Counted from the stretch's first letter, positions 26,149 through 35,159 are shown. The stretch is DNA of 64,000 nt from Amycolatopsis vastitatis (GCF_002234595.1 NZ_NMUL01000005.1:310001-374000), one strand, 5' to 3'. Program-made: numbers and translations. The notes: generated by a model not told the origin, from the letters alone.

Positions 26149-26742
26149 CTACCGAACCGCCCTGACTAAGCGTTCGTTCAGCCGTGCCTTCGCCGCCGGC
26201 CACTCCGGCGCCAGCATCGAATAGACGACGGTGTCGCGCGAGGAGCCGTCCGGCCGGATCCGGTGCGCGCGCAGCACGCCTTCGCGAAGCGCGCCAAGCC
26301 GTTCGATGGCGCGTTGCGAGCGCAGGTTGCGGATGTCGGTCTCCCACGCGACCCGTTGCGCGCCTAGGGTTTCGAACGCGTAGCCGAGCAGGAGCAGCTT
26401 CGACTCGGTGTTCAGCCCGGTGCGCTGCCAGTCCGCGCCGATCCAGGTGTGCCCGATCGACAGGATCCGGTGCTTCTCGACGACCTGGTAGTACGACGTC
26501 GTGCCGGCGACGCGGCCGGAGACGGCGTCGATCTGCGCGAAGGGCCGCCGGTCGGGGTCGGCGAGCGCCTGCTCGACCAGCCGCTCGGCGGCCGGGAGGT
26601 CGGCGGGCTGCCGGGTGCTCAGCCACGCCCAGATGCCCGGGTCGGTCCCCGCCTCGAACAGGCCCTTGGCGTGCTCGCGGGTCAACGGCTCCAGGCGGAC
26701 GTGCTCGCCGGACAGGGCCGGGAGGGTGCTCCAGTCGTTCAC
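26149..26742 (-). CDS. GNAT family N-acetyltransferase (RimJ/RimL-like)
   Basis: This 197-residue protein has the RimJ-type opening (V-R-L-E-P-L-T-R-E-H) and T-W-I-G-A-D-W-Q-R-T-G-L-N-T-E-S-K-L-L in the acetyl-CoA loop. The late R-N-L-R-S-Q-R-A-I-E-R-L-G-A helix is shared by ribosomal-protein and peptide acetyltransferases. The GTG start at 26742 is six bases after TACGGT, a leaderless arrangement. It lies upstream of acs by 98 nt on the same strand. The substrate is unknown. Confidence 0.88.
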   Translation of the reverse strand: MNDWSTLPALSGEHVRLEPLTREHAKGLFEAGTDPGIWAWLSTRQPADLPAAERLVEQALADPDRRPFAQIDAVSGRVAGTTSYYQVVEKHRILSIGHTWIGADWQRTGLNTESKLLLLGYAFETLGAQRVAWETDIRNLRSQRAIERLGALREGVLRAHRIRPDGSSRDTVVYSMLAPEWPAAKARLNERLVRAVR

Positions 26743-26854
26743 GTGATCACCGTAAAGCCGGCATTGGCTGCTTCGAATAGCCAATTTCCGAGCATTGTCA
26801 GAGGCCACTTCTCTGTTGCCTATGCTCGGCGGACCACGACGAAGGGCGAGATCG

Positions 26855-27352
26855 ATGGCCGAAGAGCGGGAAGAGCTGAGCTGGGAGCTGTTCGGCACGG
26901 CGAGCCGTGAACTGGCTCACACCATCGCCGACGACGGCTTCGCGCCGGACCTCATCCTCTCCATCGCCCGCGGCGGCCTCTTCGTCGCCGGCTCGCTCGG
27001 CTACGCGCTCGACGTGAAGAACCTGCACGTGATGAACGTCGAGTTCTACACCGGCGTCGACCAGCGCCTCGACCTGCCGGTGATGCTGCCGCCGGTGCCC
27101 AACGTCGTCGACCTCACGAGCAAGAAGGTGCTGATCGCCGACGACGTCGCCGACACCGGCGCCACGCTCAAGCTGGTCCGCGACTACTGCCTCGAGCACG
27201 TCGCCGAGGTGCGCTCGGCGGTCGTCTACGAAAAGCCGCACTCGACGGTCAAGTGCGAGTACGTCTGGCGGCACACCGAAAAGTGGATCAACTTCCCGTG
27301 GTCGGTGCTGCCGCCCGTGGTCACCCGCGAAGGACAGGTGCTCGACGCATGA
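26855..27352 (+). CDS. Phosphoribosyltransferase-type protein
   Basis: This 165-residue protein has the PRPP motif V-L-I-A-D-D-V-A-D-T-G-A-T-L-K, a flexible-loop region and I-A-R-G-G-L-F, as in hypoxanthine/xanthine phosphoribosyltransferases. It likely salvages a purine base in the cytosol. A TATGCT -10 lies at 26821 and AAGGGCGAG precedes ATG 26855. The stop overlaps the next gene as ATGA, so it is co-translated with the Fic-like protein. Confidence 0.88.
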   Translation: MAEEREELSWELFGTASRELAHTIADDGFAPDLILSIARGGLFVAGSLGYALDVKNLHVMNVEFYTGVDQRLDLPVMLPPVPNVVDLTSKKVLIADDVADTGATLKLVRDYCLEHVAEVRSAVVYEKPHSTVKCEYVWRHTEKWINFPWSVLPPVVTREGQVLDA

Positions 27353-28071
27353 GTGACCCGCTCAAGCCGCTGCTCGACCTCGAAGGCGTCGCAGCGGCGG
27401 CGAAGTCCGCACAGGACGCGGTCTTCGCGGTCCACCGCCTCCCGGCCAACCTCCGCGGCGGCGCGGCGACGGCGGCGGAGGCGTCGGTGCGGGCCGCCCG
27501 CGCGTCCGCCGGTATCGAGGGCGCGAACCCCGAACTGCCCGCCGACGGCGCGGTCGCCGACCCGGTCCTCGCGGGCGCGCTGCGCGTCGCGGAGACGCTG
27601 GAGTCGATCCTGCCGACGTGGCGCCGCGCGCCGATGCAGGCGTTGGCGCGCCTGCACGTCCTGGCCGCGGCGGACCTCGTCGACGACCCGGACGCGTTGG
27701 GGCGCCCGCATTCCGGCGGTGGCCGTCTCGAACTGCTCGCCCAGCTCGTGACCGGAGCGACGTCGGTGCCGGGCCCGGTCCTGACGGCCGTGGTGCACGG
27801 GGAACTGTTGGCCCTCAAGCCTTTCGGCACGGCGGACGGTGTCGTGGCGCGAGCGGCCGCGCGCCTCACGATGGTCGCGACGGGCCTCGACCCGAAGGCC
27901 CTGAGCGTGCCCGAAGTCGCCTTCTTCCGGCGTGTCCCCAGGTATCTGGAGGCGGCAGAAGGGTTCGCGGGTGGGACGCCCGAGGGCGTACGCGCGTGGC
28001 TGCTCTTCTGCTGCGAAGCGTTCGAAGCCGGTGCGCGCGAAGCGAAGAGCATCTCGGACGCGGCTTCCTAG
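27349..28071 (+). CDS. Fic-like protein with degenerate active-site motif
   Basis: This 240-residue helical protein contains H-G-E-L-L-A-L-K-P-F-G-T-A-D-G-V-V-A-R-A-A-A-R. It aligns with the Fic motif HPFxxGNGRxxR but has Lys for the catalytic His and lacks G-N-G-R. A preceding S-A-G-I-E-G-A-N resembles the Fic inhibitory S/TxxxE-G-N helix. AMP-transfer by the usual mechanism is unlikely. It is co-translated with the phosphoribosyltransferase. Its TAG stop shares CTAG with the convergent oxidoreductase. Confidence 0.7.
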   Translation: MSDPLKPLLDLEGVAAAAKSAQDAVFAVHRLPANLRGGAATAAEASVRAARASAGIEGANPELPADGAVADPVLAGALRVAETLESILPTWRRAPMQALARLHVLAAADLVDDPDALGRPHSGGGRLELLAQLVTGATSVPGPVLTAVVHGELLALKPFGTADGVVARAAARLTMVATGLDPKALSVPEVAFFRRVPRYLEAAEGFAGGTPEGVRAWLLFCCEAFEAGAREAKSISDAAS

Positions 28072-28985
28072 GGCCGGAGCACGATCTTGCCGTGGGTGTG
28101 CCGCCGTTCCAGTTCGCGGAAGGCGTCCCGGACCCGCTCCAAGGGGTAGGTGCGGGCGATCGGTACCTCGAGCTGTCCGCGCGCGGCGAGCCGGGCCAGC
28201 TCGCCGACCACGACCGCGCAGGCCGCCGAGCCTTCGCCGTCGGTGCGGGCGCCCATCCGCGCCGCGGCCGCCCAGTCGCGGATCGTGTCGATCCGCTCGG
28301 GCCGCACGCCCAGCTCGATCGCCAGCTCGACGTAGCCATCGCCGAACGTGTCGATGAACGCGTCGACCTTGCCGCCTGCGGCGTCCCGGATCCGCTCGGC
28401 CACGCCAGTGCCGTACTCGACCGGGATGACGCCGTGAGCGGCCAGCCACGCGTGATTCCGCTCGCTCGCCAGCCCGATCACCGTCGCGCCGCGCCGTCGT
28501 GCCAGCTGCACGGCGAGGGATCCGACCCCGCCTGCCGCCCCGGACACGACGACCGTGTCGTCCGGCTCGAGGTCGACCGCGAAGACCGTGGCGTACGCGG
28601 TCGTGCCCGCCACGGACAACGACCCGGCCACCTCCCAGGACAGTCCCTTCGGACGCGGGGTCAGCCGGAAGTCGTCGACCACGACGAACTCCGCGTGACT
28701 CGCCCGCTCGTGGGTGAAGCCGAGGACTTCGTCGCCCACCGCGACGCCCCGCACCTCCGGCCCGGCCTCGACGACGACTCCGGCCAGGTCGCTGCCCTGC
28801 CCGGAGGGGAACGTCGCCGGCCAGCGCCCGTGCCGGGCTCCCCGCCGGATCATCGTCTCGCCGGGCTGGATCCCGGCCGCGCGGACCTCGACCAGTACCT
28901 GCCCGGGGCCGGGCACCGGACGCGCCACCTCCGCCACCCGCAGGACGTCGATCCCGCCGTACTCGTGGAACCGCACCGCCTTCAT
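28068..28985 (-). CDS. NADP-dependent quinone oxidoreductase-like (MDR superfamily, zinc-free)
   Basis: This 305-residue protein has the GroES-like N-terminus (V-L-V-E-V-R-A-A-G-I-Q-P-G), the G-S-D-L-A-G-V-V strand and the Rossmann motif S-G-A-A-G-G-V-G-S-L-A-V-Q. It ends H-G-K-I-V-L-R-P. Structural zinc cysteines are absent, as in quinone oxidoreductases. It reduces enones or quinones with NADPH. It is divergent from an XRE regulator that may control it. ATG 28985 is preceded by GAAAGGAGC. Confidence 0.9.
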   Translation of the reverse strand: MKAVRFHEYGGIDVLRVAEVARPVPGPGQVLVEVRAAGIQPGETMIRRGARHGRWPATFPSGQGSDLAGVVVEAGPEVRGVAVGDEVLGFTHERASHAEFVVVDDFRLTPRPKGLSWEVAGSLSVAGTTAYATVFAVDLEPDDTVVVSGAAGGVGSLAVQLARRRGATVIGLASERNHAWLAAHGVIPVEYGTGVAERIRDAAGGKVDAFIDTFGDGYVELAIELGVRPERIDTIRDWAAAARMGARTDGEGSAACAVVVGELARLAARGQLEVPIARTYPLERVRDAFRELERRHTHGKIVLRP

Positions 28986-29104
28986 CGCGTGCTCCTTTCG
29001 TCGCCCTCGACCGTGCCGCTTCGCGCCCGGCGCGGGAACGGAGCGGTCTGCCTAGGACCGGCGGTCCGAGGCTGCGCCCGGCGAACGGTGCTATCCATGG
29101 ACGC

Positions 29105-29983
29105 ATGGGAATGCAGCGCGCCGACCTCGCCGGGTTCCTGCGCCGGTCCCGCGAGCGGCTGACCCCGCGGGACGTCGGGCTGGCCGAGGGGCCGCGCCGG
29201 CGCACGCCGGGCCTGCGCCGGGAGGAGGTCGCGGCCCGCGCCGGGATGTCGCCCGACTACTACATGCGGCTCGAGCAGGCCAGAAGCCCGCAGCCGTCAG
29301 GGCAGCTGCTGGCCGCGCTGGCGCGGGCCCTTCGGCTGACCGAGGACGAGCGCGACCACCTGTACCTGCTCGCCGGGCACCGCCCGCCGGAGGGCGCGCG
29401 GGCGGGCGAGCACCTGCGGCCGGGCCTGCTGTACCTGCTCGACCGGCTCGACGGCGTCCCGGTCCAGGTGCTGAGCGACCTGGGTGACGTGCTGGCGCAG
29501 AACGACCTCGCGCTGGCGTTGTTCGGGTGCGTGTGCTCGGTGGCCGAGGAGGACCGCAACGTCGTGCTGCGCTGGTTCACCGAGCCGTCCGTCCGCGATC
29601 ACTTCGCGGCCGAGGAGCACGAGGAGCACGGCCGGGAGCTGGTCGCCGACCTGCGGGCCGCGGTGGCCCACCGCGGGGACGACCCGGCGTCCCGCGCGCT
29701 GGTCGCGCGGCTGCGCACGGCGAGCGCCGAGTTCGCGGCGCTGTGGGACCGGCACGAGGTCGCGGTCCGCCGGGCCCACCGCTACCGGCTGGTGCACCCC
29801 GAGCTCGGCACGATCGAGTTCGACTGCGAAGTGCTGGCGACGCCCGCGACGGACCAGCGGCTGCGGATCTTCACCCCGCCGCCCGGCGGCACCGACGTCC
29901 TGGACGTGCTGCGCGTCCTCGGGCCGCAGCACCGGTGCGTCACGACCGCTTCTCCTCGACCTGGAGTGCCGGAACGGCGGTAG
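29105..29983 (+). CDS. XRE-type regulator with MmyB-like ligand domain
   Basis: This 292-residue protein has an HTH near residues 8-70 (F-L-R-R-S-R-E-R-L...R-E-E-V-A-A-R-A-G-M-S-P-D-Y-Y-M-R-L-E-Q), followed by a PAS-like MmyB domain ending V-H-P-E-L-G-T-I-E-F-D-C-E-V. This group is common in actinomycetes, often divergent from short-chain or MDR oxidoreductases. Here it is divergent from the quinone oxidoreductase, which is its likely target. The ligand is unknown. Confidence 0.9.
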   Translation: MGMQRADLAGFLRRSRERLTPRDVGLAEGPRRRTPGLRREEVAARAGMSPDYYMRLEQARSPQPSGQLLAALARALRLTEDERDHLYLLAGHRPPEGARAGEHLRPGLLYLLDRLDGVPVQVLSDLGDVLAQNDLALALFGCVCSVAEEDRNVVLRWFTEPSVRDHFAAEEHEEHGRELVADLRAAVAHRGDDPASRALVARLRTASAEFAALWDRHEVAVRRAHRYRLVHPELGTIEFDCEVLATPATDQRLRIFTPPPGGTDVLDVLRVLGPQHRCVTTASPRPGVPERR

Positions 29984-30040
29984 TCGGCGCGTCCTCGTTC
30001 GTGGTCTATTACGAAGGTTGTCGCAGAGGGGGGGACTGCC

Positions 30041-30571
30041 ATGGGCCGGTCGCGAAGGTTCGGTGCGTTCCTGGTGGCCGTGCTCGCCGCGGCGGGGAGC
30101 GTGCTCGCGTCCGCGGGACCGGCGCACGCGGCGACCGCCGTCCAGACCTGTGCCGGCACCTGGGCGGTCACCTACGACCCGCCCATCACCAACACGCCTC
30201 GGCTCGTGTCCGGTGTTCTCACCGGAACGTTCCCCGTCTGCACCGACCCCCAGGCGTTCAACGCGACCTACACGCAGGTGTTCACCGACGTGGTCTCCTG
30301 CACGACGCTGCTCAACGCGGGGTCGACGTCGCGCACGTACGTGTGGGGCAATCCGCTGGCCGCGCCGACCACCTTCACGTACAACTTCACGACCACGGTG
30401 GTCGCCGGTCAGGTCGTGGTCACCAACACGGGTGTGATCACGGCAGGGCGGTACACGCCGGGCAGCGCGGTCCAGGTGGCGACGCTCGTGACGCCGGATG
30501 CGCTCGCGTGCGCCGGCTCGGGGATCGGGAGTCTCACCGGCCCGACGACCCTCACCATCTACGCCCCGTGA
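30041..30571 (+). CDS. Secreted protein of unknown function
   Basis: This 176-residue protein has a Sec signal (basic start, hydrophobic core, cleavage after A-H-A near residue 31). The mature part is rich in Thr, Val and Asn with four cysteines, spaced as two probable disulfides, and predicted beta strands. It starts behind GAGGGGGGGA. No family was recognised. Its 3' end is next to the convergent ArsR gene. It may be a cell-surface beta-sandwich protein. Confidence 0.75.
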   Translation: MGRSRRFGAFLVAVLAAAGSVLASAGPAHAATAVQTCAGTWAVTYDPPITNTPRLVSGVLTGTFPVCTDPQAFNATYTQVFTDVVSCTTLLNAGSTSRTYVWGNPLAAPTTFTYNFTTTVVAGQVVVTNTGVITAGRYTPGSAVQVATLVTPDALACAGSGIGSLTGPTTLTIYAP

Positions 30572-30572
30572 G

Positions 30573-30896
30573 CTAGGCGAGGACGGCGTCCAGCAGGCCG
30601 GGAAACCGCGCCTGCACGTCTTCGCGGCGTAGTTCGACCCAGCGCGTCCGGCCTTCGACGAACGTCGTGGTCAGACCGGCTTCGCGCAGTACCCGCCAGT
30701 GGTGCGAGAGCGTCGGCGCGGTGATGTCGACGTCGTACTCGCCGAGCGCACAGCTGCGCGGCTCGGTCACCTTCGCCAGTTCGCGCACCAGTTCCAGGCG
30801 CACGGGGTCGGCGAGCGCCTGCAGCACCGGCACGATCTCGATCGCCTCGCGCGCCGGCTGGGGCAGCGTTCGGGCCACGGCTTTCCCTTCGACCAT
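30573..30896 (-). CDS. ArsR family regulator
   Basis: This protein of about 107 residues has the winged HTH V-L-Q-A-L-A-D-P-V-R-L-E-L-V-R-E-L and T-A-P-T-L-S-H-H-W-R-V-L-R-E-A-G-L. A single cysteine (R-S-C-A-L-G) replaces the metal-binding CxC, so it probably senses a non-metal ligand. I place the start at ATG 30896 because a good -10 (TATACT on the minus strand, 30912-30917) lies just upstream; the longer frame would start before the promoter. It is divergent from an MFS exporter, the likely target. Confidence 0.85.
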   Translation of the reverse strand: MVEGKAVARTLPQPAREAIEIVPVLQALADPVRLELVRELAKVTEPRSCALGEYDVDITAPTLSHHWRVLREAGLTTTFVEGRTRWVELRREDVQARFPGLLDAVLA

Positions 30897-30918
30897 TTGA
30901 CAACGATCGAAGTATACC
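30897..30918. promoter_or_regulatory. Divergent promoter region of the ArsR / MFS pair
   Basis: Minus-strand TATACT (30912-30917) serves the regulator. On the plus strand TTGACA (30897-30902) is a consensus -35 for the exporter. The GTATAC palindrome and ACGATCGAAG between the two starts are candidate operator pieces. Confidence 0.5.
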
Positions 30919-30932
30919 TCCATCATGGCCCC

Positions 30933-32126
30933 ATGACGATTCGACGATCATCTAATGATCGGCTGGGGGTCCTGCTCGTCCTCGCGGTGGGCACGTTCAC
31001 CGTCGGCACCGACGGGTTCGTGCTCAACGGCCTCCTGCCCGCCATCGCCGCCGACCTGCACGTGACGGAGTCCGTCGCGGGCCAGCTCACCACCGTCTTC
31101 GCCCTGACCTACGCGATCGCGTCGCCGCTCATCGCCGCGTTCACCGGCGGCTGGGACCGCCGATGGCTGCTGGCCGGCGGCATGGCGCTGTTCACCGTGG
31201 GCATGGCCGGGCAGGCACTCGGCATGTCGTTCGCGGTGGTCGCCGCGGCGCGGGTGCTCGCCGCGGTCGGCGCGGCCGCCTTCCAATCCAACGCCTACGT
31301 GCTCGCCGGGGCGCTCTCGTCCGAAGAACGCCGGGGCCGCGCGCTCGCGACGGTGGCCGCCGGGATGAGCGTGTCGATGGTGCTCGGCGTCCCGATCGGC
31401 GTGCTGGCCGGGAACTGGTTCGGCTGGCGCGCGGTGATGTGGGGGATCGGCGGGGTCGCGGTCGTCGTCGCGGCGCTGATCCCGATCCTGCCCGAGGTCC
31501 GCGTGCCCGCGGCCGGCCTGCGCGCCCGGCTCGCCGTGGTCGTGCGACCGCCCGTCGCTCGCGTGCTGCTGGTGACGATCCTCGGCACGATCGCCGGTTT
31601 CACGGTGTTCGTCTACCTCCCGGTGCTGGTCGCGCCGGTCGCGAGCGGCGCGGTGCTGTCGTGGGTGCTGGTCGGGTCCGGGCTCGGCCAGGTCGCCGGC
31701 ACGACGTTCGCGGGCCGCGCCACCGACCGCCTCGGCCCGGCGAAGGTCCGCGCGCTGTCGCTGGCCGGGACCGCCGTCGTGCTCGCCGTCCTGGACCTCG
31801 CCGTGCTGTCGTTGCCCGGTGCGCTGGTGCTCGCCCTCTTCTCCGGTGTCTTCGGCGGGATGCTGATGGTGCCGCAGCAGCACCGGCTCTTCACGGTCGC
31901 GCCGGACGCCCCGGCTGTCGCATTGGGACTGAACGGCTCGGCGATCTACCTCGGCGGCGCGCTGGGTTCCGCGCTGGGCGGGGTGGTTCTCGCCGCCGCG
32001 GGACCGTCGTGGGTGGGGCCCGCGGGCGCGCTCGCCGCCGTCGCCGCGCTGGGCGCCGTCCTCAGGAAAGCTTCGCCGACCACTTCTCTTCGATCCGCCC
32101 GAACCGCCACACCGCCAGCGCGATGA
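30933..32126 (+). CDS. MFS exporter (DHA1, AraJ/Cmx-like)
   Basis: This 397-residue protein with 12 predicted helices has D-G-F-V-L-N-G-L-L-P-A-I-A in helix 1 and the loop A-F-T-G-G-W-D-R-R-W after helix 2. It also has G-V-P-I-G-V-L-A-G-N-W-F-G-W-R in helix 5, the motif C pattern of drug-proton antiporters such as chloramphenicol exporters. It is divergent from an ArsR regulator. The last 20 or so residues, after the final helix, overlap the convergent Ni/Co permease by 65 nt. Confidence 0.9.
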   Translation: MTIRRSSNDRLGVLLVLAVGTFTVGTDGFVLNGLLPAIAADLHVTESVAGQLTTVFALTYAIASPLIAAFTGGWDRRWLLAGGMALFTVGMAGQALGMSFAVVAAARVLAAVGAAAFQSNAYVLAGALSSEERRGRALATVAAGMSVSMVLGVPIGVLAGNWFGWRAVMWGIGGVAVVVAALIPILPEVRVPAAGLRARLAVVVRPPVARVLLVTILGTIAGFTVFVYLPVLVAPVASGAVLSWVLVGSGLGQVAGTTFAGRATDRLGPAKVRALSLAGTAVVLAVLDLAVLSLPGALVLALFSGVFGGMLMVPQQHRLFTVAPDAPAVALGLNGSAIYLGGALGSALGGVVLAAAGPSWVGPAGALAAVAALGAVLRKASPTTSLRSARTATPPAR

Positions 32127-33150
32127 CCCAGGTCAGCACGAACAGCCCGACGATCCCGAAGCCGACGTAGTCGAGGTTCACCGAGGCGATCGCGGCCAAC
32201 GGACCCGACGTGATGTCCAGCTTCTCGGCCAGGATCGACACCAGCTCGATCGTCCCGACGACCAGCGCCACCGCGACCGACAGGGCGGTCACCGTGATGT
32301 TGTAGAAGATCTTGCGCACCGGCTTCGCGAACGCCCAGCCGTAGGCGAGGTTCATGAAGCAGCCGTCCACGGTGTCGAACAGGGTCATCCCGGCGGCGAA
32401 CAGGACCGGCAGCACGAGGATCGCGTACCACGGCAGCGCGAACGTCGCGGCGCCCGCGGCGAGCACGAGCAGCCCGATTTCGGTCGCGGTGTCGAAGCCC
32501 AGGCCGAACAGCAGCCCGACCGGGTAGATGTGCCACGGTTTGCGCACGGCCTTCGTCGCGCCGCGCAGCAACCGGTTCAGCACGCCGCGGTTGTCCAGGT
32601 GGCGTTCGAGCGCGGCTTCGTCGAACTCGCCGTGGCGCATCTTCTTGAAGACTCGCAGGATCCCGACGAGCACCACGAGGTTCAGGATCGCGATCACGTA
32701 CAGGAACACGCCGGACACCGACGTCCCGATCACACCGGTGGCTTCGTGCAACGCCGAGGAGCCGTCCTCGACCTGCCCGGCCAGCGCGCGGACGCCGAGG
32801 GAGAGCAGGAGGCACAGCGCGAAGACGACCGTCGAGTGCCCGAGCGAGAACCAGAACCCGACCGACAGCGGCCGCCGTCCGTCGGCCATCAGCTTGCGCG
32901 TGGTGCCGTCGATCGCGGCGATGTGGTCGGCGTCGAACGCGTGCCGCATGCCCAGCGTGAAGGCCGTGACGCCGAGGCCGATCCCGAACACGCCGGACGT
33001 GCCCAGCGCGTAGTGGTGCGGCGCGACGAACGCCGTGAGCACGCCCCAGCCCACGACGTTCAGCAGCAGGACGAATCCGGCCATCCCGCCGATCGACACC
33101 CACTCGCGACGCGACAGCCCGCGCCGCGAGTCCTCGTCCGTGCCCGCCAT
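32062..33150 (-). CDS. NicO/HoxN-type nickel/cobalt permease
   Basis: This 362-residue membrane protein with eight helices carries the signature R-H-A-F-D-A-D-H-I-A-A-I-D in helix 2 and L-G-F-D-T-A-T-E-I-G in a later helix, both metal-selecting in NiCoT proteins. It imports Ni2+ and/or Co2+, for example for urease or hydrogenase. A promoter with an inverted repeat lies upstream, so metal-dependent repression is likely. The convergent MFS gene overlaps its 3' end. Confidence 0.93.
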   Translation of the reverse strand: MAGTDEDSRRGLSRREWVSIGGMAGFVLLLNVVGWGVLTAFVAPHHYALGTSGVFGIGLGVTAFTLGMRHAFDADHIAAIDGTTRKLMADGRRPLSVGFWFSLGHSTVVFALCLLLSLGVRALAGQVEDGSSALHEATGVIGTSVSGVFLYVIAILNLVVLVGILRVFKKMRHGEFDEAALERHLDNRGVLNRLLRGATKAVRKPWHIYPVGLLFGLGFDTATEIGLLVLAAGAATFALPWYAILVLPVLFAAGMTLFDTVDGCFMNLAYGWAFAKPVRKIFYNITVTALSVAVALVVGTIELVSILAEKLDITSGPLAAIASVNLDYVGFGIVGLFVLTWVIALAVWRFGRIEEKWSAKLS

Positions 33151-33165
33151 CGCCCACCTGCCTCA

Positions 33166-33183
33166 CTCTCATCTGAGAGGGTA
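33166..33183 (-). promoter_or_regulatory. Promoter and operator of the Ni/Co permease
   Basis: Minus-strand TACCCT (33178-33183) is followed directly by CTCTCA-N2-TGAGAG (33166-33179), an inverted repeat over the expected transcription start. A related CAGATGA piece repeats twice upstream of the -10. Confidence 0.45.
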
Positions 33184-33204
33184 GACAGATGAACAGATGA
33201 TGGT

Positions 33205-34158
33205 CTAGCTAGCGCGCACCCGTACCAGGTCCAACGCCTTGCGCACGTGCCCGCCCGACGCGTGCAACGCCTTCGCGGCGCTCTTGACGTCCTCACCGGA
33301 CAACAAGTGCACCAGCGCCACCTTGAGGTCGCCCCCGGCTTCGGTGAGCGCGTCCGAGCAGTCCGCCATCGTCATGCCGGTGGCCTCCTGCAGGATCCGG
33401 ATGGTCCGGCCGCGCAGCTTCGCGTTGGTGGCCCGCATGCTGACCATCAGGTTGGAGTAGGTCCGGCCCAGCTTGATCATCGTCGCGGTGGAGAACGACG
33501 TCAGGATCATCTTCTGCGCCGTGCCCGCCTTCATCCGGGTCGAGCCGGCGATCGCTTCCGGGCCGGTGTCGACGGCGATGAGCACGTCCACCCCGGCCGG
33601 CTTCGCGGCCTTGGCGTTGCCCGAGACCAGCCCGGTCCGGGCGCCCTGGCGCGACGCCGCGGCCAGCGCACCCAGCACGTACGGCGTCCTGCCCGACGCC
33701 GTCAGCCCCAGCACGAAGTCACCCGGCTGCACCATGGCGGCCATCTCGGCGGCGCCCGCCGCCGAGTCGTCCTCCGCGTTTTCGACGGCGTTGCGCAGCG
33801 CGCGCTCGCCGCCGGCGTGGTGCGCGACGAACCAGTCGCCCGGCACGTTGAACGTCGGCACCAGCTCGGCCGCGTCCAGGGTGGCCAGGCGCCCGGACGT
33901 CCCCGCGCCGACGTAGTGCACCCGGCCCCCCGCCCGCAGGGCGTCCACCGCGTAGTCCACCGCGCGCGCCACCTGGGGCAGCACCGCGGCGACGGCACCG
34001 GGGACCGTGCGGTCCTCGGCGTTGATCGCGCCCAGGATCCCCGCGGTGGACATCAGGTCGATGTCCGTGGTGCGGGGATTGCGGGTCTCGGTCGGCGAAT
34101 CGACGTGCACCGCTTGCACGGGGACGGTCATCATGCGCCTCACATTTTCGTCGGTCAT
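33205..34158 (-). CDS. murQ: N-acetylmuramic acid 6-phosphate etherase
   Basis: This 317-residue SIS-domain enzyme has T-E-T-R-N-P-R-T-T-D near the start, G-A-G-T-S-G-R-L in the sugar-phosphate site, the G-L-T-A-S-G-R-T-P-Y motif, and A-G-S-T-R-M-K-A-G-T-A-Q-K, all diagnostic for MurQ. It cleaves the lactyl ether of MurNAc-6-phosphate to GlcNAc-6-phosphate in murein recycling. The murR stop overlaps its start by one base (TAATG). A MurNAc transporter and a MurNAc kinase are not seen nearby. Confidence 0.96.
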   Translation of the reverse strand: MTDENVRRMMTVPVQAVHVDSPTETRNPRTTDIDLMSTAGILGAINAEDRTVPGAVAAVLPQVARAVDYAVDALRAGGRVHYVGAGTSGRLATLDAAELVPTFNVPGDWFVAHHAGGERALRNAVENAEDDSAAGAAEMAAMVQPGDFVLGLTASGRTPYVLGALAAASRQGARTGLVSGNAKAAKPAGVDVLIAVDTGPEAIAGSTRMKAGTAQKMILTSFSTATMIKLGRTYSNLMVSMRATNAKLRGRTIRILQEATGMTMADCSDALTEAGGDLKVALVHLLSGEDVKSAAKALHASGGHVRKALDLVRVRAS

Positions 34159-35159
34159 TACTTGCCGGTTTCCCGCGGACGGCGACGACCGTCCGGCCTG
34201 ACCCCCAAGCGGTGTGAGCCGACCGCGTCCCTCGTCGCGTCCAGGGCGTTGACCGAGGCGTCCATGTGCCGCTGCGCGACCCCGATGAACAGGCAGTCGA
34301 TGACGGTGAGCTGGGCGATCCGGCTCGCCGTCGCTCCCGAACGGAAGGTGGTTTCCCGCGCCGCGGTCGTCAAAACGTGGTCGGCGACCTCCGTGATCGG
34401 GGAGCGCGGGAAGTTCGTCACGGCGATGGTGCTCGCGCCGTGCTCGCGCGCCACGCGCAGCGCCTCGACGGTGTCGGTGGTCGCGCCGGTGTGCGAGACG
34501 CCGATCGCGACGTCACCGGGGCTCAGCACCGCGGCCGAGGTGAGCATGATGTGCGTGTCCGACCACGCGAAGCACACGCGGCCGATGCGGTGCAGCTTCT
34601 GCTGCAGGTCCGCGGCGACGAACGCACTGGCGCCCACGCCGTAGACGTCCACGCGGCCGGCGCTCGCGACGGCGGCGATCACCCGCTCCAGCGTGGCGAT
34701 GTCGAGCTGGTCGGCCGTCTCCTCGACGGCTCGCGCGTCGGCGAAGCTGACCTTGCCGATCACGGCGGCCAGGTCGTCCTCCGGGCCGATCTCGCCGCCG
34801 AGGTTGCGCGTGGTGCGCGCCTCGGTGCGGGCGGTGTCCGCCGCCAGCGCGATGCGCAGCTGCGGGTACCCGCCGACGCCGACGGCCTTGCAGAACCGCG
34901 TCACCGTGGTCTCGCTCGTGTTGGCGGCCAGGGCCACCTCGGTGATGCTGCGTCGCGCCACGTGCGCGGGATCTTCCAGCACCACCTTGGCCACGCGCTG
35001 CTCGGCGCGGGCCAGGCCGGGGAGCAGCGACCGGATCCGCACCAGCGGGCTGGAGTCGGCGTCTCGCACGGCCGTCTGGACCGATGCGGGCTCGGACGGT
35101 GCCGGGCCGACTACGGATTCGGTATCACTCACCGTCGGAAAGTTACTAACCGTTGGCAT
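34158..35159 (-). CDS. murR: MurR/RpiR family regulator
   Basis: This 333-residue protein has an N-terminal RpiR HTH (S-I-T-E-V-A-L-A-A-N-T-S-E-T-T-V-T-R-F-C) and a C-terminal SIS domain (G-V-G-A-S-A-F-V-A and V-S-H-T-G-A-T-T-D-T). RpiR regulators of murQ sense MurNAc-6-phosphate. I chose ATG 35159, eight bases after TAGCCT with TTGCGA 19 bp further upstream, a leaderless start. The tail is Arg-rich. It is co-translated with murQ. Confidence 0.88.
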   Translation of the reverse strand: MPTVSNFPTVSDTESVVGPAPSEPASVQTAVRDADSSPLVRIRSLLPGLARAEQRVAKVVLEDPAHVARRSITEVALAANTSETTVTRFCKAVGVGGYPQLRIALAADTARTEARTTRNLGGEIGPEDDLAAVIGKVSFADARAVEETADQLDIATLERVIAAVASAGRVDVYGVGASAFVAADLQQKLHRIGRVCFAWSDTHIMLTSAAVLSPGDVAIGVSHTGATTDTVEALRVAREHGASTIAVTNFPRSPITEVADHVLTTAARETTFRSGATASRIAQLTVIDCLFIGVAQRHMDASVNALDATRDAVGSHRLGVRPDGRRRPRETGK

